Shown: positions 33,476 to 41,961 of the stretch, piece after piece
Numbering within the stretch: the first letter of the stretch is position 1
How the letters are laid out: each line of letters opens with the position of its first letter
DNA from: Streptantibioticus rubrisoli
GTDB lineage: Bacteria > Actinomycetota > Actinomycetes > Streptomycetales > Streptomycetaceae
DNA: 64,000 nt
Assembly: GCF_024436055.1 (NCBI RefSeq)
Contig: NZ_JANFNH010000002.1
Location: 62,001 to 126,000 of the forward strand
Direction: 5' to 3'
Position numbers and translations under genes: made by a program
Notes under the pieces: generated by a model
Seen by the model: only the letters and a program-made list of their open reading frames with translations
What the model was told of the DNA's origin: nothing
Databases searched by the model: none

Positions 33476-35034
33476 TGACGGTGAATGTGAACCAGGACGT
33501 AGACGTGACCGTGGTCGGAGCCGGGCCGGTGGGGCTCGTGCTCGCCGCGGAGCTGGCGCTCTGCGGGGCGACGGTGCAAGTGCTCGAGCGACGGGCCGAG
33601 CCGGACGAGTCGATGAAGGCGGGCGCGATCAACGTGCCGACGGCCGAGGCACTCGACCGCCGCGGCCTGTTGCCCGCTGCCGAAAGAGTGCAGCGGGAGA
33701 TGCTCGAGCGGGTGGGGTCGTTCGCTCGCCAGGCCGACGACCAACCACCCGGTGGTGGCCGGGGAGCGCGCGAGTCGCGATTCACCGGGCATTTCGCGGG
33801 GATCGTCCTCGACGCCGACCTTGTGGACTGGTCCGATCCCGAGCTCGCCGCGCACACCGCCGCCGCCGGAGCGAGGATGGTGCCGCAGCGTGAGCTGGAG
33901 AAGCTGCTGGCCGACCATGTCGCACGACTCGACATACCGGTGCACCGCGGGGTGGAGGTCACCGCGCTTGAGGACACCGGCGACGGCGTGCTCGTCGGCA
34001 CTACTGCCGGGACGGTGCGCACCGGGTGGCTGGTCGGGTGCGACGGCGGGCGCAGTACGGTGCGCCGCCTCGCGGGCTTCGACTTCCCCGGCACCGACCC
34101 CGAACTGACCGGACTCCTGGCGGTCGTCGATATCGCCGCCCCGCACAAGCTCGTGAACGGATGGGCGTGGTCGCCCCGGGGGGCGTACCGCTACGGGCCC
34201 CAACCTGGGCGGGTGGTCACCGTGGAGGCCGACGGCGCTCCCGCCGACCGCTCGGCGCCGGTCACCCTTGAGGAGGTGCAGACCACTTTGCGCCGGGTCT
34301 CGGGTACCGACGTCACGCTGACCGCGCTGCGCGGTACGGCGACCCGTTGGAGCGACAACGCCCGCCAGGCCGCGACCTATTGGTCGGGTCGGGTGCTGTT
34401 GGCCGGTGACGCCGCGCACGTGCACTCGCCGTTCAGCGGTCAGGGGCTCAATCTCGGGATCGGCGACGCGATGAACCTGGGCTGGAAGCTCGGAGCCGTG
34501 GTCGCCGGGTGGGCGCCCGAAGGGCTGCTCGACACCTACGACGCCGAGCGCCGTCCCCTTGGCGCCTGGGTGCTGGACTGGACGCGGGCCCAGACCGGGG
34601 TGATGCGAGGGGACGCCAAGTCGGCGGCGCTGCGCCGGATCGTCGCCGACTTGCTGAGCACTCGGGAGGGTGCGACCTACGCGGTCAAGAAGATCTCCGG
34701 CGTCACACAGCGCATCGACCTGCCCGGTGACCATCCGCTGGTCGGCCGGTTCGTCCCCGACCTATGGCTCAGGGACGGCTCCCGTCTGGTCGACCACGGG
34801 CACGGCGGCGGGTTCCTGCTGCTCGACCGCACTCCGGACGGCGCGTTCGCCCGCCTCGCCGCGGCCTGGGACGGGCGGGTGAGCAGCGTGACCGACGACC
34901 ACGCGACGCCGACCGGGGTGCTGGTACGCCCGGACGGGGTGGTCGCCTGGGCCTGCGACACCACCGACATCGCAGCCGCCACCGACCTCGAAGCCGCGTT
35001 GTACCGATGGGCTGGCGCGCCGACTGTCCCGTGA
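33475..35034 (+). CDS. FAD-dependent monooxygenase (aromatic hydroxylase / rifampicin monooxygenase-like)
   Basis: A 519-residue group A flavin hydroxylase. It has the FAD motif VTVVGAGPVGLVLAAELAL at residues 11-29, GCDGGRSTVRR around 180, and LAGDAAHVHSPFSGQGLNLG around 310, followed by a C-terminal thioredoxin-like domain. Relatives include polyketide hydroxylases and rifampicin monooxygenase. GTG 33475 is used because the promoter ends at this point, giving a leaderless mRNA. The two palindromes over the promoter match the site of the TetR regulator at 38.4 kb, suggesting drug- or phenol-induced expression. Confidence 0.85.
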   Translation: MTVNVNQDVDVTVVGAGPVGLVLAAELALCGATVQVLERRAEPDESMKAGAINVPTAEALDRRGLLPAAERVQREMLERVGSFARQADDQPPGGGRGARESRFTGHFAGIVLDADLVDWSDPELAAHTAAAGARMVPQRELEKLLADHVARLDIPVHRGVEVTALEDTGDGVLVGTTAGTVRTGWLVGCDGGRSTVRRLAGFDFPGTDPELTGLLAVVDIAAPHKLVNGWAWSPRGAYRYGPQPGRVVTVEADGAPADRSAPVTLEEVQTTLRRVSGTDVTLTALRGTATRWSDNARQAATYWSGRVLLAGDAAHVHSPFSGQGLNLGIGDAMNLGWKLGAVVAGWAPEGLLDTYDAERRPLGAWVLDWTRAQTGVMRGDAKSAALRRIVADLLSTREGATYAVKKISGVTQRIDLPGDHPLVGRFVPDLWLRDGSRLVDHGHGGGFLLLDRTPDGAFARLAAAWDGRVSSVTDDHATPTGVLVRPDGVVAWACDTTDIAAATDLEAALYRWAGAPTVP

Positions 35035-35093
35035 ACTCCCCATCAAGGGCTGCGAAGTCCCCGTGGACGCTTGCCGGTTCGGGCGAAGTGCGA

Positions 35094-35119
35094 ACAACCC
35101 CGGGTAGCCACCAGGGGTT
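35094..35119. terminator. Weak hairpin after the monooxygenase
   Basis: AACCCC and GGGGTT with flanking bases form a short stem around a 12-nt loop between the convergent monooxygenase and heme-binding genes. It is a possible terminator only. Confidence 0.35.
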
Positions 35120-35153
35120 CGCCTTCGCCTACTGGAACGGCATGAGCAGCCGA

Positions 35154-35597
35154 TCAAGCGGGCAGATCGAACCCGAGGGAGGTCAGGGCCGCCTCCGCGG
35201 CTTGCTGGTCCTGCTCGTACGTTCCCCCGGAGATGCCCAGACCACCGATGCACCGGCCATCCTCAAGTATCGAGTAGCCGCCGCCGACCGCCATCAGGCG
35301 CGGATGGTGGGCCAGCGGTGCGACCTTCGGGTCGGCCAGGTAGCCGTTCCAGACATGTGTTGCGGTACGGAAGGACACTGCGGTCCAGGCCTTGTCGAGG
35401 GCGACCTCGGCGGTGAGGAACGGCGTGCCGTCACCGCGCTCGAACGCCTTCAGGTGGCCTCCCGTATCGGTGACCGCGGCGGCCGCCTCGAAGCCGATCC
35501 GGGCCGCCGCCGCGTGTACCGCCGCGATCAGCGCGCCCGCCGCGGCCTGGGTGATCGAGGGCGCGGGGGATGACTTCGCGGGTGTGCCAGTGCTCAT
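35154..35597 (-). CDS. GlcG/HbpS family heme-binding-like protein
   Basis: A 147-residue protein starting MSTGTPAKSSPAPS at ATG 35597. AAAVTDTGGHLKAFERGDGTPFLTAEVALDKAWTAVSF and GGYSILEDGRCIGGLGISGGTYEQDQQAAEAAL are the DUF336 (GlcG/HbpS) pattern. Family members include the octameric HbpS redox/heme sensor of Streptomyces. No secretion signal is seen, so this one is probably cytoplasmic. It lies in a run of leftward redox genes. Confidence 0.88.
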   Translation of the reverse strand: MSTGTPAKSSPAPSITQAAAGALIAAVHAAAARIGFEAAAAVTDTGGHLKAFERGDGTPFLTAEVALDKAWTAVSFRTATHVWNGYLADPKVAPLAHHPRLMAVGGGYSILEDGRCIGGLGISGGTYEQDQQAAEAALTSLGFDLPA

Positions 35598-35741
35598 GGG
35601 GATTCCTTCACTTGCTGTGTCGCGGGGGTCTGATGTTCGGGGCGGCTGACGCATGGCAGCGCGGAACCGCGCTGCCATGCGTAGCCCGGTCGCGGCCCCC
35701 AGCGTCGGACGCAACGGACGCCGGGGACAGGGTGGTTGGGG

Positions 35742-36062
35742 TTACTGCAGTGGTGACGCGGGCGTGGGCGTGACGCGGGTGACGACGGACCTCTCGGGGA
35801 TGAGCAGTCCGTACACCACCGGGCCGATGTCGTTCTTCCAGCGGTCGCTGTCGTAGACGGCCGAGTACTGCGCTTCGCGCTGGGTCTCGTCGTCGAAGCG
35901 TCTGATCCACACATAGCCGTCCGGGTTCTGCTCGTCGGTGAACGAGGCGACGACCTTGACGCCCTTCGACGACTGGAACGGGATGACCACCTCCTCCATG
36001 AAACGGATCCACTCCTGGCGGCGTCCGGGCTGGCTCTGGTAGTAGCGGATCTCGTAGAACAC
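35742..36062 (-). CDS. NIPSNAP family protein
   Basis: A 106-residue ferredoxin-like protein, MFYEIRYYQSQPGRRQEWIR then FMEEVVIPFQSSKGVKVVASFTDEQNPDGYVWIRRFDDE. The start ExRxYxxxPG and the WIRRFDD segment define NIPSNAP domains, dimeric proteins of unknown biochemical role. It is 97 nt downstream of the quinone-oxidoreductase-type gene and may be co-transcribed with it. Confidence 0.85.
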   Translation of the reverse strand: MFYEIRYYQSQPGRRQEWIRFMEEVVIPFQSSKGVKVVASFTDEQNPDGYVWIRRFDDETQREAQYSAVYDSDRWKNDIGPVVYGLLIPERSVVTRVTPTPASPLQ

Positions 36063-36158
36063 GGGATCGCTGCTCCAATCTCTGGGGCTCTCAGGGCGAC
36101 ATGAGCGACACGAGACGGTCGGCCTGTCGTCGGGACAGCGGGAAAAAGGGGCGGTGGG

Positions 36159-37127
36159 TCAGGTGGTGACGCGCAGGACGAGCTTGCCGCGGGTGCGGCC
36201 GTTCTCACCGCGCATGTGCGCCTGGGCCGCTTGCTCCAGGGGGAAGACTTCTTCGACCTCGACCATGACTTCCCCGGTGTCGATGAGTTCGGCGATCCGG
36301 GCCAGGGCGGGGCCGTCCGGCTCGACGAGGAACGGGGTGACCCGTACCCCGCGGTAGTGTGCGGCGGCGGCCAGTTCGGGTGAGACACCGGCCGGGATGG
36401 CGACGAGCAGACCATCCGGGCGCAGGACTTCCAGCGAGCGCAGTGCGGTGTTGTCGTGGGTGTCGCCGACCAGGTCGATGACGATGTCGACATCGCGCGC
36501 GACGTCCTCGAAGCGGGTGGTGGTGTAGTCGATGACCTCGTCGGCGCCGAGTTCCTTCAGCCAGGTGTGGCGGGTGCTGCTGGCGGTGGCGGTGACGTGG
36601 GCGCCGAGGTGTTTGGCGAACTGGACCGCGAGGTGGCCGACGCCTCCGGCGGCGGCGTGGACGAGTACGTGTTGCCCTGGGCGTACGTGGGCGGTGTCCA
36701 CCAGGGCCTGCCAGGCGGTGAGGGCGGCCAGCGGGACGGCGGCGGCCCGTTCGTGGCCTACGGTGGCGGGCTTGCGGGCGAACTGGCGGGCGGGGGCGGT
36801 GACGTACTCGGCGTAGCCGCCCGCGGCGCGCGGGAACCACGGCATTCCGTACACCTGGTCGCCGACCTGGAGCGTGGTCACGCCGAAGCCGGTGGCCTCC
36901 ACCACGCCGGAGACGTCCCAGCCCAGCACGAAGGGCGGCTCGCCCAACACACCGGCCATGCCCGTGCCGCCCCGGGTCTTCCAGTCCACGGGATTGACAC
37001 CGGCCGCGTGCACGCGCACCAGTACCTCTGTCGGCAGTGGCTCGGGGCGGGGTACCTGCTGGGTTCGCAGCACCTCCGGGCCGCCGAAACGGTCCTGGAC
37101 CACCGCGCGCATCATGGCTGCGGACAT
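36159..37127 (-). CDS. NADPH:quinone oxidoreductase-like (zinc-free MDR) protein
   Basis: A 322-residue medium-chain reductase. It shows VRVHAAGVNPVDWKTRGG, GWDVSGVVEATG, and the NADP loop VLVHAAAGGVGHLAVQFAKHLGAHVTA, and lacks the Zn-binding cysteines, so it is of the quinone oxidoreductase/crotonyl reductase type. It is divergent from a cysteine-bearing HxlR regulator, an arrangement known for quinone-responsive QorR/qorA-like pairs. Likely role: reduction of quinones or enones. Confidence 0.88.
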   Translation of the reverse strand: MSAAMMRAVVQDRFGGPEVLRTQQVPRPEPLPTEVLVRVHAAGVNPVDWKTRGGTGMAGVLGEPPFVLGWDVSGVVEATGFGVTTLQVGDQVYGMPWFPRAAGGYAEYVTAPARQFARKPATVGHERAAAVPLAALTAWQALVDTAHVRPGQHVLVHAAAGGVGHLAVQFAKHLGAHVTATASSTRHTWLKELGADEVIDYTTTRFEDVARDVDIVIDLVGDTHDNTALRSLEVLRPDGLLVAIPAGVSPELAAAAHYRGVRVTPFLVEPDGPALARIAELIDTGEVMVEVEEVFPLEQAAQAHMRGENGRTRGKLVLRVTT

Positions 37128-37269
37128 GCGTCATCTCCTGGGAACGTGCCTGTGACGGAAGGCCGTCGGCGGCCTTCCTGCTGACGGGAGTGACGCTATC
37201 CGCGAGGGTGTAGTTACCATCAAGGGCTCCTACTTCCCATTGGAAAGCAACCTGGTGAGGAGAGTTCGG
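37128..37269. promoter_or_regulatory. Divergent promoter region of quinone reductase and HxlR regulator
   Basis: GGAAGGCCG-TCGG-CGGCCTTCC (37157-37178) is a 9-bp stem lying in the leader of the leftward gene. The stretch 37208-37233 has GTAGTTACCATC and TCCTAC segments that could be an HxlR binding site between the two promoters. Confidence 0.45.
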
Positions 37270-37650
37270 ATGACGACCAGCTGCCCGAGCGGACAGCACG
37301 CGCACCACGATGTCTACGCCGCCCAGTGCCCCTGCCGGGCTCTGCTCGACCTGCTCGCCAACAAGTGGTCGGCCCTGGCCATCGGCGCACTCGAACAGGG
37401 GCCGCAACGGTTCGGCGCACTCCAGCGCCGCCTGCAGGGCGTCAGCCCCAAAGTACTGACCCAGACCCTGCGCCGTCTCGAAGACTTCGGCCTGGTCGAC
37501 CGCACCGTCTACCCCGCCGTCCCCCTCCACGTCGAATACGCCCTCACCGCCCTCGGCAAGAGCGCCTCCGTACCCCTCAACGACCTACGCACCTGGGTCG
37601 AGCAGAACCTCGACAACACCGGCCCGCGGGAGCCGATCCCCGAGGCCTGA
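37270..37650 (+). CDS. HxlR family redox/quinone-sensing regulator
   Basis: A 126-residue winged-helix repressor from ATG 37270 with GAGGAGA upstream. The core LLANKWSALAIGALEQGPQRFGALQRRLQGVSPKVLTQTLRRLEDFGLVDR is the HxlR/DUF24 domain. Cysteines at residues 4, 20 and 22 (SCPSGQ, AAQCPCRALL) stand just before the DNA-binding helix, where YodB/QorR-type proteins carry their redox-active Cys. It probably represses itself and the divergent quinone reductase until oxidised or alkylated. Confidence 0.88.
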   Translation: MTTSCPSGQHAHHDVYAAQCPCRALLDLLANKWSALAIGALEQGPQRFGALQRRLQGVSPKVLTQTLRRLEDFGLVDRTVYPAVPLHVEYALTALGKSASVPLNDLRTWVEQNLDNTGPREPIPEA

Positions 37651-37773
37651 AGGCGAGCGGCCGAACGGCCTGACCCGAGGGTCACCCGGCCGTGGAGGTG
37701 GAGCGTGCCCCCAGATGGTCCGCTCGCTGGAGGCGAGCCCAGGCGGCGGGGACCACGCGGAGTGGGTGCGTTG

Positions 37774-38289
37774 CTACCAGTGTTGCCGGTGGACGACTTC
37801 GTCGAGGGGGCGTCGATCGGGTCGCTGGATGGGTCTGAGCGGACCACCGGCCGGGTGGCCCAGTGCGATGAGGTACGCGCACTCGCGGTCGGTGGGGAGG
37901 CCGAGTAGCCGCCGGGCCAGGTCCTGGTCGGCCACCGCGGCGTGGCCGCTGCCGATGCCGAGGTCCGCAGCGGCCAGCATGATGCTCATCGTGGCCTGAC
38001 CGAGGTCGTACTGGGCGCGTTCGCGTTGCCCGGCATCATCATGGACGCCGGTGACCAGCGCGATCGTGGCCGCGGAGCGGGCGACATGACTGGCTCCGCG
38101 CCACACGTTCGAAAGTTCGGCCAGGCGGCCGCGATCGGTGACAACCACGAAGTCCCAAGGCTGCCAGTTTCGCGACGACGGTGCGCGACGGCCCGCTTCG
38201 AGGATCCGGTTCAGATCCTCGTCGGGGATCGGCCGGTCCGCGTAGTCGCGCACGTTCCGCCGAGAGGTGATGGCGTCCCAGGTCTCCAT
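37774..38289 (-). CDS. Nitroreductase family protein
   Basis: A 171-residue FMN enzyme starting METWDAITSRRNVRDYADRPIP at ATG 38289. The FMN-binding SRRNVRDY, RAPSSRNWQPWDFVVV and the C-terminal CAYLIALGHPAGG are typical of the short nitroreductases that reduce nitro or ene groups with NAD(P)H. It is divergent from the TetR gene with that regulator's palindrome in the shared intergenic region, so it may be under the same control. Confidence 0.88.
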   Translation of the reverse strand: METWDAITSRRNVRDYADRPIPDEDLNRILEAGRRAPSSRNWQPWDFVVVTDRGRLAELSNVWRGASHVARSAATIALVTGVHDDAGQRERAQYDLGQATMSIMLAAADLGIGSGHAAVADQDLARRLLGLPTDRECAYLIALGHPAGGPLRPIQRPDRRPLDEVVHRQHW

Positions 38290-38393
38290 GCCACTCACCC
38301 TGCCCACACTCCGTGCACCTCGCGCCCGGTGCTGCTCCGTTCGCGGCGGGCGCGGCGGCCATGATGCCGCCGGGGGAGTCGTCGGCCACTCAT

Positions 38394-38419
38394 CGAACGG
38401 AGTTCGTCCTCGGTATGCT
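38394..38419 (+). promoter_or_regulatory. TetR gene promoter with CGAAC-N3-GTTCG operator
   Basis: CGAAC-GGA-GTTCG (38394-38406) is a perfect 5+5 palindrome directly before the -10 element TATGCT (38414-38419); the ATG at 38426 would then be at or near the transcript start. The same palindrome covers the promoter of the flavin monooxygenase at 33445-33457. Confidence 0.7.
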
Positions 38420-38425
38420 CGGAAC

Positions 38426-39139
38426 ATGCCACCGACTCCTCAGCAACGGCGTGCGGCGCGGCACCACCAGCCACTTCCTGATGCGACTGCGCCGCCGGCG
38501 CGTGTCCGGCGCTCGAAGCCGATCACGGTGGACGCCGTCATCGACGCAGCGCTCGACATCGTGGCGCGCGAGGGCTACGGAGCCCTGACCATGCGTCGCG
38601 TGGCAGCCGCTTTGGAGACCGGACCGGCGTCGCTGTACGCCCACGTTGTCAACAAAGAGGACCTGGACGAGCTGCTCATCGGCCGCCTGTGTGCCGAGAT
38701 CGACCTGCCCGAGCCGGACCCCGCCGCCTGGCGCGAGCAGATCACCAGCATTTGCTGTCAACTGCGCGACCAGTACCTGCGCTACCCCGGCCTCTCCCGG
38801 GCCGCACTCGCCGTCGCCCCCACCAATCAGGACACCCTGCGTCTCAGCGAGAGCATGCTCGCCATCCTGCTGGCCGCGGGCATCGCGCCGCAGACCGCCG
38901 CCTGGGGCATCGACTCCCTGACGCTCTACGTCAACGCCTACACACTTGAAGTCTCCCTGCTCCGCCACCCCGGCGACGAGTGGGTCGTCAGCCGGGACGA
39001 ACTACTGCGCCGCTTCTCCGCGCTGCCGGACACCTTCCCGCAGACCAAGCGCTATGCCGCCGAAATCACCTCGGGTATCGACCACGAACGCTTCGCCTTC
39101 ACCATCGAGCTGATGCTGGACGGCCTCGCGCGCTCCTGA
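38426..39139 (+). CDS. TetR family regulator with tetracycline-repressor-like C-terminal domain
   Basis: A 237-residue repressor. The DNA-binding domain is at residues about 32-80, ITVDAVIDAALDIVAREGYG then ALTMRRVAAALETGPASLYAHVVNKEDL. The C-terminal part (LSRAALAVAPTNQDTLRLSE, WGIDSLTLYVNAYTLEVSLL) resembles TetR_C_1 domains that bind drug-like ligands. CGAAC-N3-GTTCG overlaps its own promoter and recurs at the FAD monooxygenase promoter, so it probably controls itself, that gene 5 kb away and perhaps the divergent nitroreductase. Confidence 0.88.
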   Translation: MPPTPQQRRAARHHQPLPDATAPPARVRRSKPITVDAVIDAALDIVAREGYGALTMRRVAAALETGPASLYAHVVNKEDLDELLIGRLCAEIDLPEPDPAAWREQITSICCQLRDQYLRYPGLSRAALAVAPTNQDTLRLSESMLAILLAAGIAPQTAAWGIDSLTLYVNAYTLEVSLLRHPGDEWVVSRDELLRRFSALPDTFPQTKRYAAEITSGIDHERFAFTIELMLDGLARS

Positions 39140-39271
39140 CGCCAGTTCCGCCAGGCAGGCGGAGGGCATCAGGCAATCGCGCACAGCATTGCGGGCTGGT
39201 TGTGCCACAAGTCCGCCGACTTCGTGTCGGCTGGCCGGAGGCCGTCTGCCGAATCCCGCTACCGTCGATCC

Positions 39272-39775
39272 ATGCGCCTGCTGCTCACCTCGGACACTCA
39301 TCTGCCGAAACGCGCCAAGAAGCTCCCCGAGGAACTCCTGGCGCAGTTGGAGCTCGCCGATGTGGTGGTGCACGCCGGTGACTGGGTCGACCTCGCCACT
39401 GTCACCCTCTTCGCCTCACGTGCCCGGCGGCTGATCGGTGTGTACGGCAACAACGACGGCCCCGAGCTGCGCGCCCGGCTACCCGAGGTGGCCCGCGCCG
39501 AGTTGGACGGGCTGCGGTTCGGCGTCGTCCACGAGACCGGACCGACGCGCGGTCGCGACCAGCGCTGCGCGCGGCGGTTCCCGGATCTGGACGTACTGGT
39601 CTTCGGGCACAGTCACATCCCGTACGACTCCACCGCTCCCGGCGGACTCCGGCTGCTCAACCCCGGCTCGCCGACCGACCGTCGACGCCAGCCCTACTGC
39701 AGCTACATGACCGCGGCCACGGAGCCGGGACGCCTCGCCGAGGTCGTCCTGCACGCCCTGCCGCCCCGTCGATGA
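39272..39775 (+). CDS. YfcE-type metallophosphoesterase
   Basis: A 167-residue calcineurin-like phosphoesterase starting MRLLLTSDTHLPKRAKKL. Metal-binding motifs are in order: SDTH, VVHAGDWVD, VYGNNDGPELR, VVHET and FGHSHIPY. The size fits small YfcE/MJ0936-type enzymes acting on phosphodiesters; the natural substrate is unknown. ATG 39272 is chosen since homology begins there. Confidence 0.9.
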   Translation: MRLLLTSDTHLPKRAKKLPEELLAQLELADVVVHAGDWVDLATVTLFASRARRLIGVYGNNDGPELRARLPEVARAELDGLRFGVVHETGPTRGRDQRCARRFPDLDVLVFGHSHIPYDSTAPGGLRLLNPGSPTDRRRQPYCSYMTAATEPGRLAEVVLHALPPRR

Positions 39776-39815
39776 TCCGTTCTGCCCCTGGGGTGTCCGG
39801 TCCCGCGTACGTCGG

Positions 39816-40661
39816 CTACACCGGGCCGGGCAGTACCCGCTCCAGCGCTTCCCAACTGCTGTCCCGAGCCCGCTCGGCGGCTTCCGCACGTCCGCCGCCG
39901 CGCAACCCGAACAGGCGCTTGGCCACAAGGAGATAGACGACCACCGCCAGGTTGATCAACAGGGTGAGGACCTTCGTGGGGGTGACGCGCGAGCTCAGCT
40001 CGTAGACCTCCGGTACGAGGAGCACGGTGGTGGCCACGAACGTGAGGTACTCCGCCCAGCGCTTGGTGAGCCACAGCCCGACCGCCTCGACGCCCTCCAG
40101 CAACGCGTATCCGGCCAGTACCAGACCGATCAACCAGAGCGTGGAGGAACGGGCGGCGAACGCCTTGGCTAGGTCCCCGAGGAGGCCGTGCCGGGTGGTG
40201 CCGCTGGCGCCGCCGACGCCGTTCTGCAGCACGTCCATGATCCGGTAGAAGGGAGCCCTGAGGCTGGCGCGGGTGTCCGCGAAGACCAGTACGCTGACGG
40301 CGAGCACTCCCAGGACCAGGAAGTGCAGGAGCCGGTCGAGGGCGATCAGCCGCAGGACATAGCGGTCGCGCAGCGGCTTCCCCCGCAGTGGGAGGGTGAT
40401 CTCGTCGCGCTCGGGTGGGAACTCCCGCTCGGGCCTGGCTGGCGGCGGCAGCGGCAGCCAGGCGTCACAGCGCAGACAGCGGTGCCAGCGCAGCCCCTCC
40501 GCGAACTCGCGCACCAGCAGGGCGTCGTCGGGGCGCACCCGGCGCGCGCCGGTGCCCTCCAGGTGGTGGCCGTGCAGGCCGCACCCGAGGAGTTCATAGC
40601 GCAACCGGTGCTTCTCGGTGCCCGTCCCCGGGGCAGGTGCGAGACCGTTTCCCTCCGCCAT
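39816..40661 (-). CDS. DUF2127 membrane protein with Zn-ribbon-like N-terminus
   Basis: A 281-residue protein from ATG 40661. Residues 20-70 contain LLGCGLHGHHLEG and RWHRCLRCDAWLP, a Cys/His set that could bind Zn. From residue about 100 come four membrane helices with YALLEGVEAVGLWLTKRWAEYLTFVATTVLLVPEVYEL, the DUF2127 signature. The C-terminus is cytoplasmic. Function unknown. Confidence 0.82.
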   Translation of the reverse strand: MAEGNGLAPAPGTGTEKHRLRYELLGCGLHGHHLEGTGARRVRPDDALLVREFAEGLRWHRCLRCDAWLPLPPPARPEREFPPERDEITLPLRGKPLRDRYVLRLIALDRLLHFLVLGVLAVSVLVFADTRASLRAPFYRIMDVLQNGVGGASGTTRHGLLGDLAKAFAARSSTLWLIGLVLAGYALLEGVEAVGLWLTKRWAEYLTFVATTVLLVPEVYELSSRVTPTKVLTLLINLAVVVYLLVAKRLFGLRGGGRAEAAERARDSSWEALERVLPGPV

Positions 40662-40789
40662 GTCCGCCTCCCACGCGCCTGCTGCCGTCGTCTTCGTACG
40701 GCGCCGTCTCCACGGATCCGGCGCCGTCTTCAGTCTGTGCCACGCGCCCCCGCGATTCCGAGACCCGAAAGGTCGCGTCGCCGTACCGC

Positions 40790-41545
40790 TCAGGTCAGCA
40801 GCTGACCGATCGCCACCAGGCCCACCGCGACGATCACCACCCGCAGCACGGTGGACGAGAGCCTGCGGCCAAGACGGGCCCCCGCCTGGCCGCCAATCAC
40901 CGAACCGGCGGCGATCAGCAGCACCGCCGACCAGTCGAAGTGCGCGACGAAGAGGAAGACAACGGCCGCCACCCCGTTGACGAGCAGGGCCAGGACGTTC
41001 TTCACCGCGTTGATCCGCTGGAGGTCCTCGTGGAGCAAGGTACCGAGCAGCCCGATGAGCAGTACACCCTGTGCGGCGCCGAAGTAACCGCCGTACACCC
41101 CGGTGGCGAACACCCCGGCGACGAGTACCCAACTCGTCTTCTGCTGAGCCGCGTTACCGCGCCGCGCGGCCACCGCGCGGGCGATGCGCGGCTGCAGCAC
41201 CACCAGGACCAGTGCCGCCGCGATGAACACCGGAACGACCGTCGCGAAGATCCCCGCGGGCAGGGTGAGCAGCAGCAGCGCACCGACGAGTCCGCCGATC
41301 AGGGAAGCCGGACCCAGCCGGACCAGAGGCGCGCGCAGCCCCGCCAGCTCACGGCGATAGCCGATGACGGCGCTGACCGACCCGGGCACCAGGCCGAGGG
41401 TGTTGGAGACGTTGGCGGTAACGGGCGGCAGGCCCACGGCGAGCAGTACCGGAAAGGTGAGGAGCGTCCCGGAGCCGACGACAGCATTGATCGTTCCGGC
41501 CCCTACGCCCGCCGCGAAGACGGCGCACGCGTCCCATATCGTCAT
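40790..41545 (-). CDS. TauE/SafE family sulfite/organosulfonate exporter
   Basis: A 251-residue eight-helix membrane protein, with the repeated family pattern AAGVGAGTINAVVGSGTLLTFPVLLAVGLPPVTANVSNTLGLVPG at the start and GVYGGYFGAAQGVLLIGLLG in the second half. The family moves sulfur-containing organic anions outward. It is divergent from rho across 416 nt. No sulfur-metabolism gene is adjacent. Confidence 0.9.
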   Translation of the reverse strand: MTIWDACAVFAAGVGAGTINAVVGSGTLLTFPVLLAVGLPPVTANVSNTLGLVPGSVSAVIGYRRELAGLRAPLVRLGPASLIGGLVGALLLLTLPAGIFATVVPVFIAAALVLVVLQPRIARAVAARRGNAAQQKTSWVLVAGVFATGVYGGYFGAAQGVLLIGLLGTLLHEDLQRINAVKNVLALLVNGVAAVVFLFVAHFDWSAVLLIAAGSVIGGQAGARLGRRLSSTVLRVVIVAVGLVAIGQLLT

Positions 41546-41961
41546 GTGTTCATCCCGTCGACGTGTTCCGGTCCGATCTGGTACCGGTCACTTGGACAAA
41601 GCTGAAGAATGGTAACGGCCGGTCCCGCGACGGCGTTTCGGCTGGCGGACGCGCATCGCTCCAGGCGCTCTACGGAGCCCGTCGGCAGCCGTTCGCGGCC
41701 GATGGTGTTACGCTGCCCTCAGCACGCGAGTTCGCCCGACAGTGGCGCCGGTGCTCGTTCGTCTCACTCATCTCCCCGTCCCGGGCTCTGCCTTCTCGAC
41801 CGGCCCGCAGGGACGTCACACGGTCTCCCGCAACGACCGCCGGTGAGCACATCAGTCATCACGGCCGTCGCCCCTCGGGCAGCGAACGGGGCTCGCCCGA
41901 GCACGCGCCGCATTCCCGTCGCGGCTCCTTCCCCTCACTCCCGTGCCCAGAAAGGGCATCC
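41546..41961. other. 416-nt intergenic region between TauE-type gene and rho paralogue
   Basis: No convincing gene. It must carry both promoters and a long rho leader; bacterial rho genes often control themselves by Rho-dependent termination in such a leader. The part 41740-41960 is relatively C-rich and G-poor on the plus strand, which would suit that. Confidence 0.45.
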
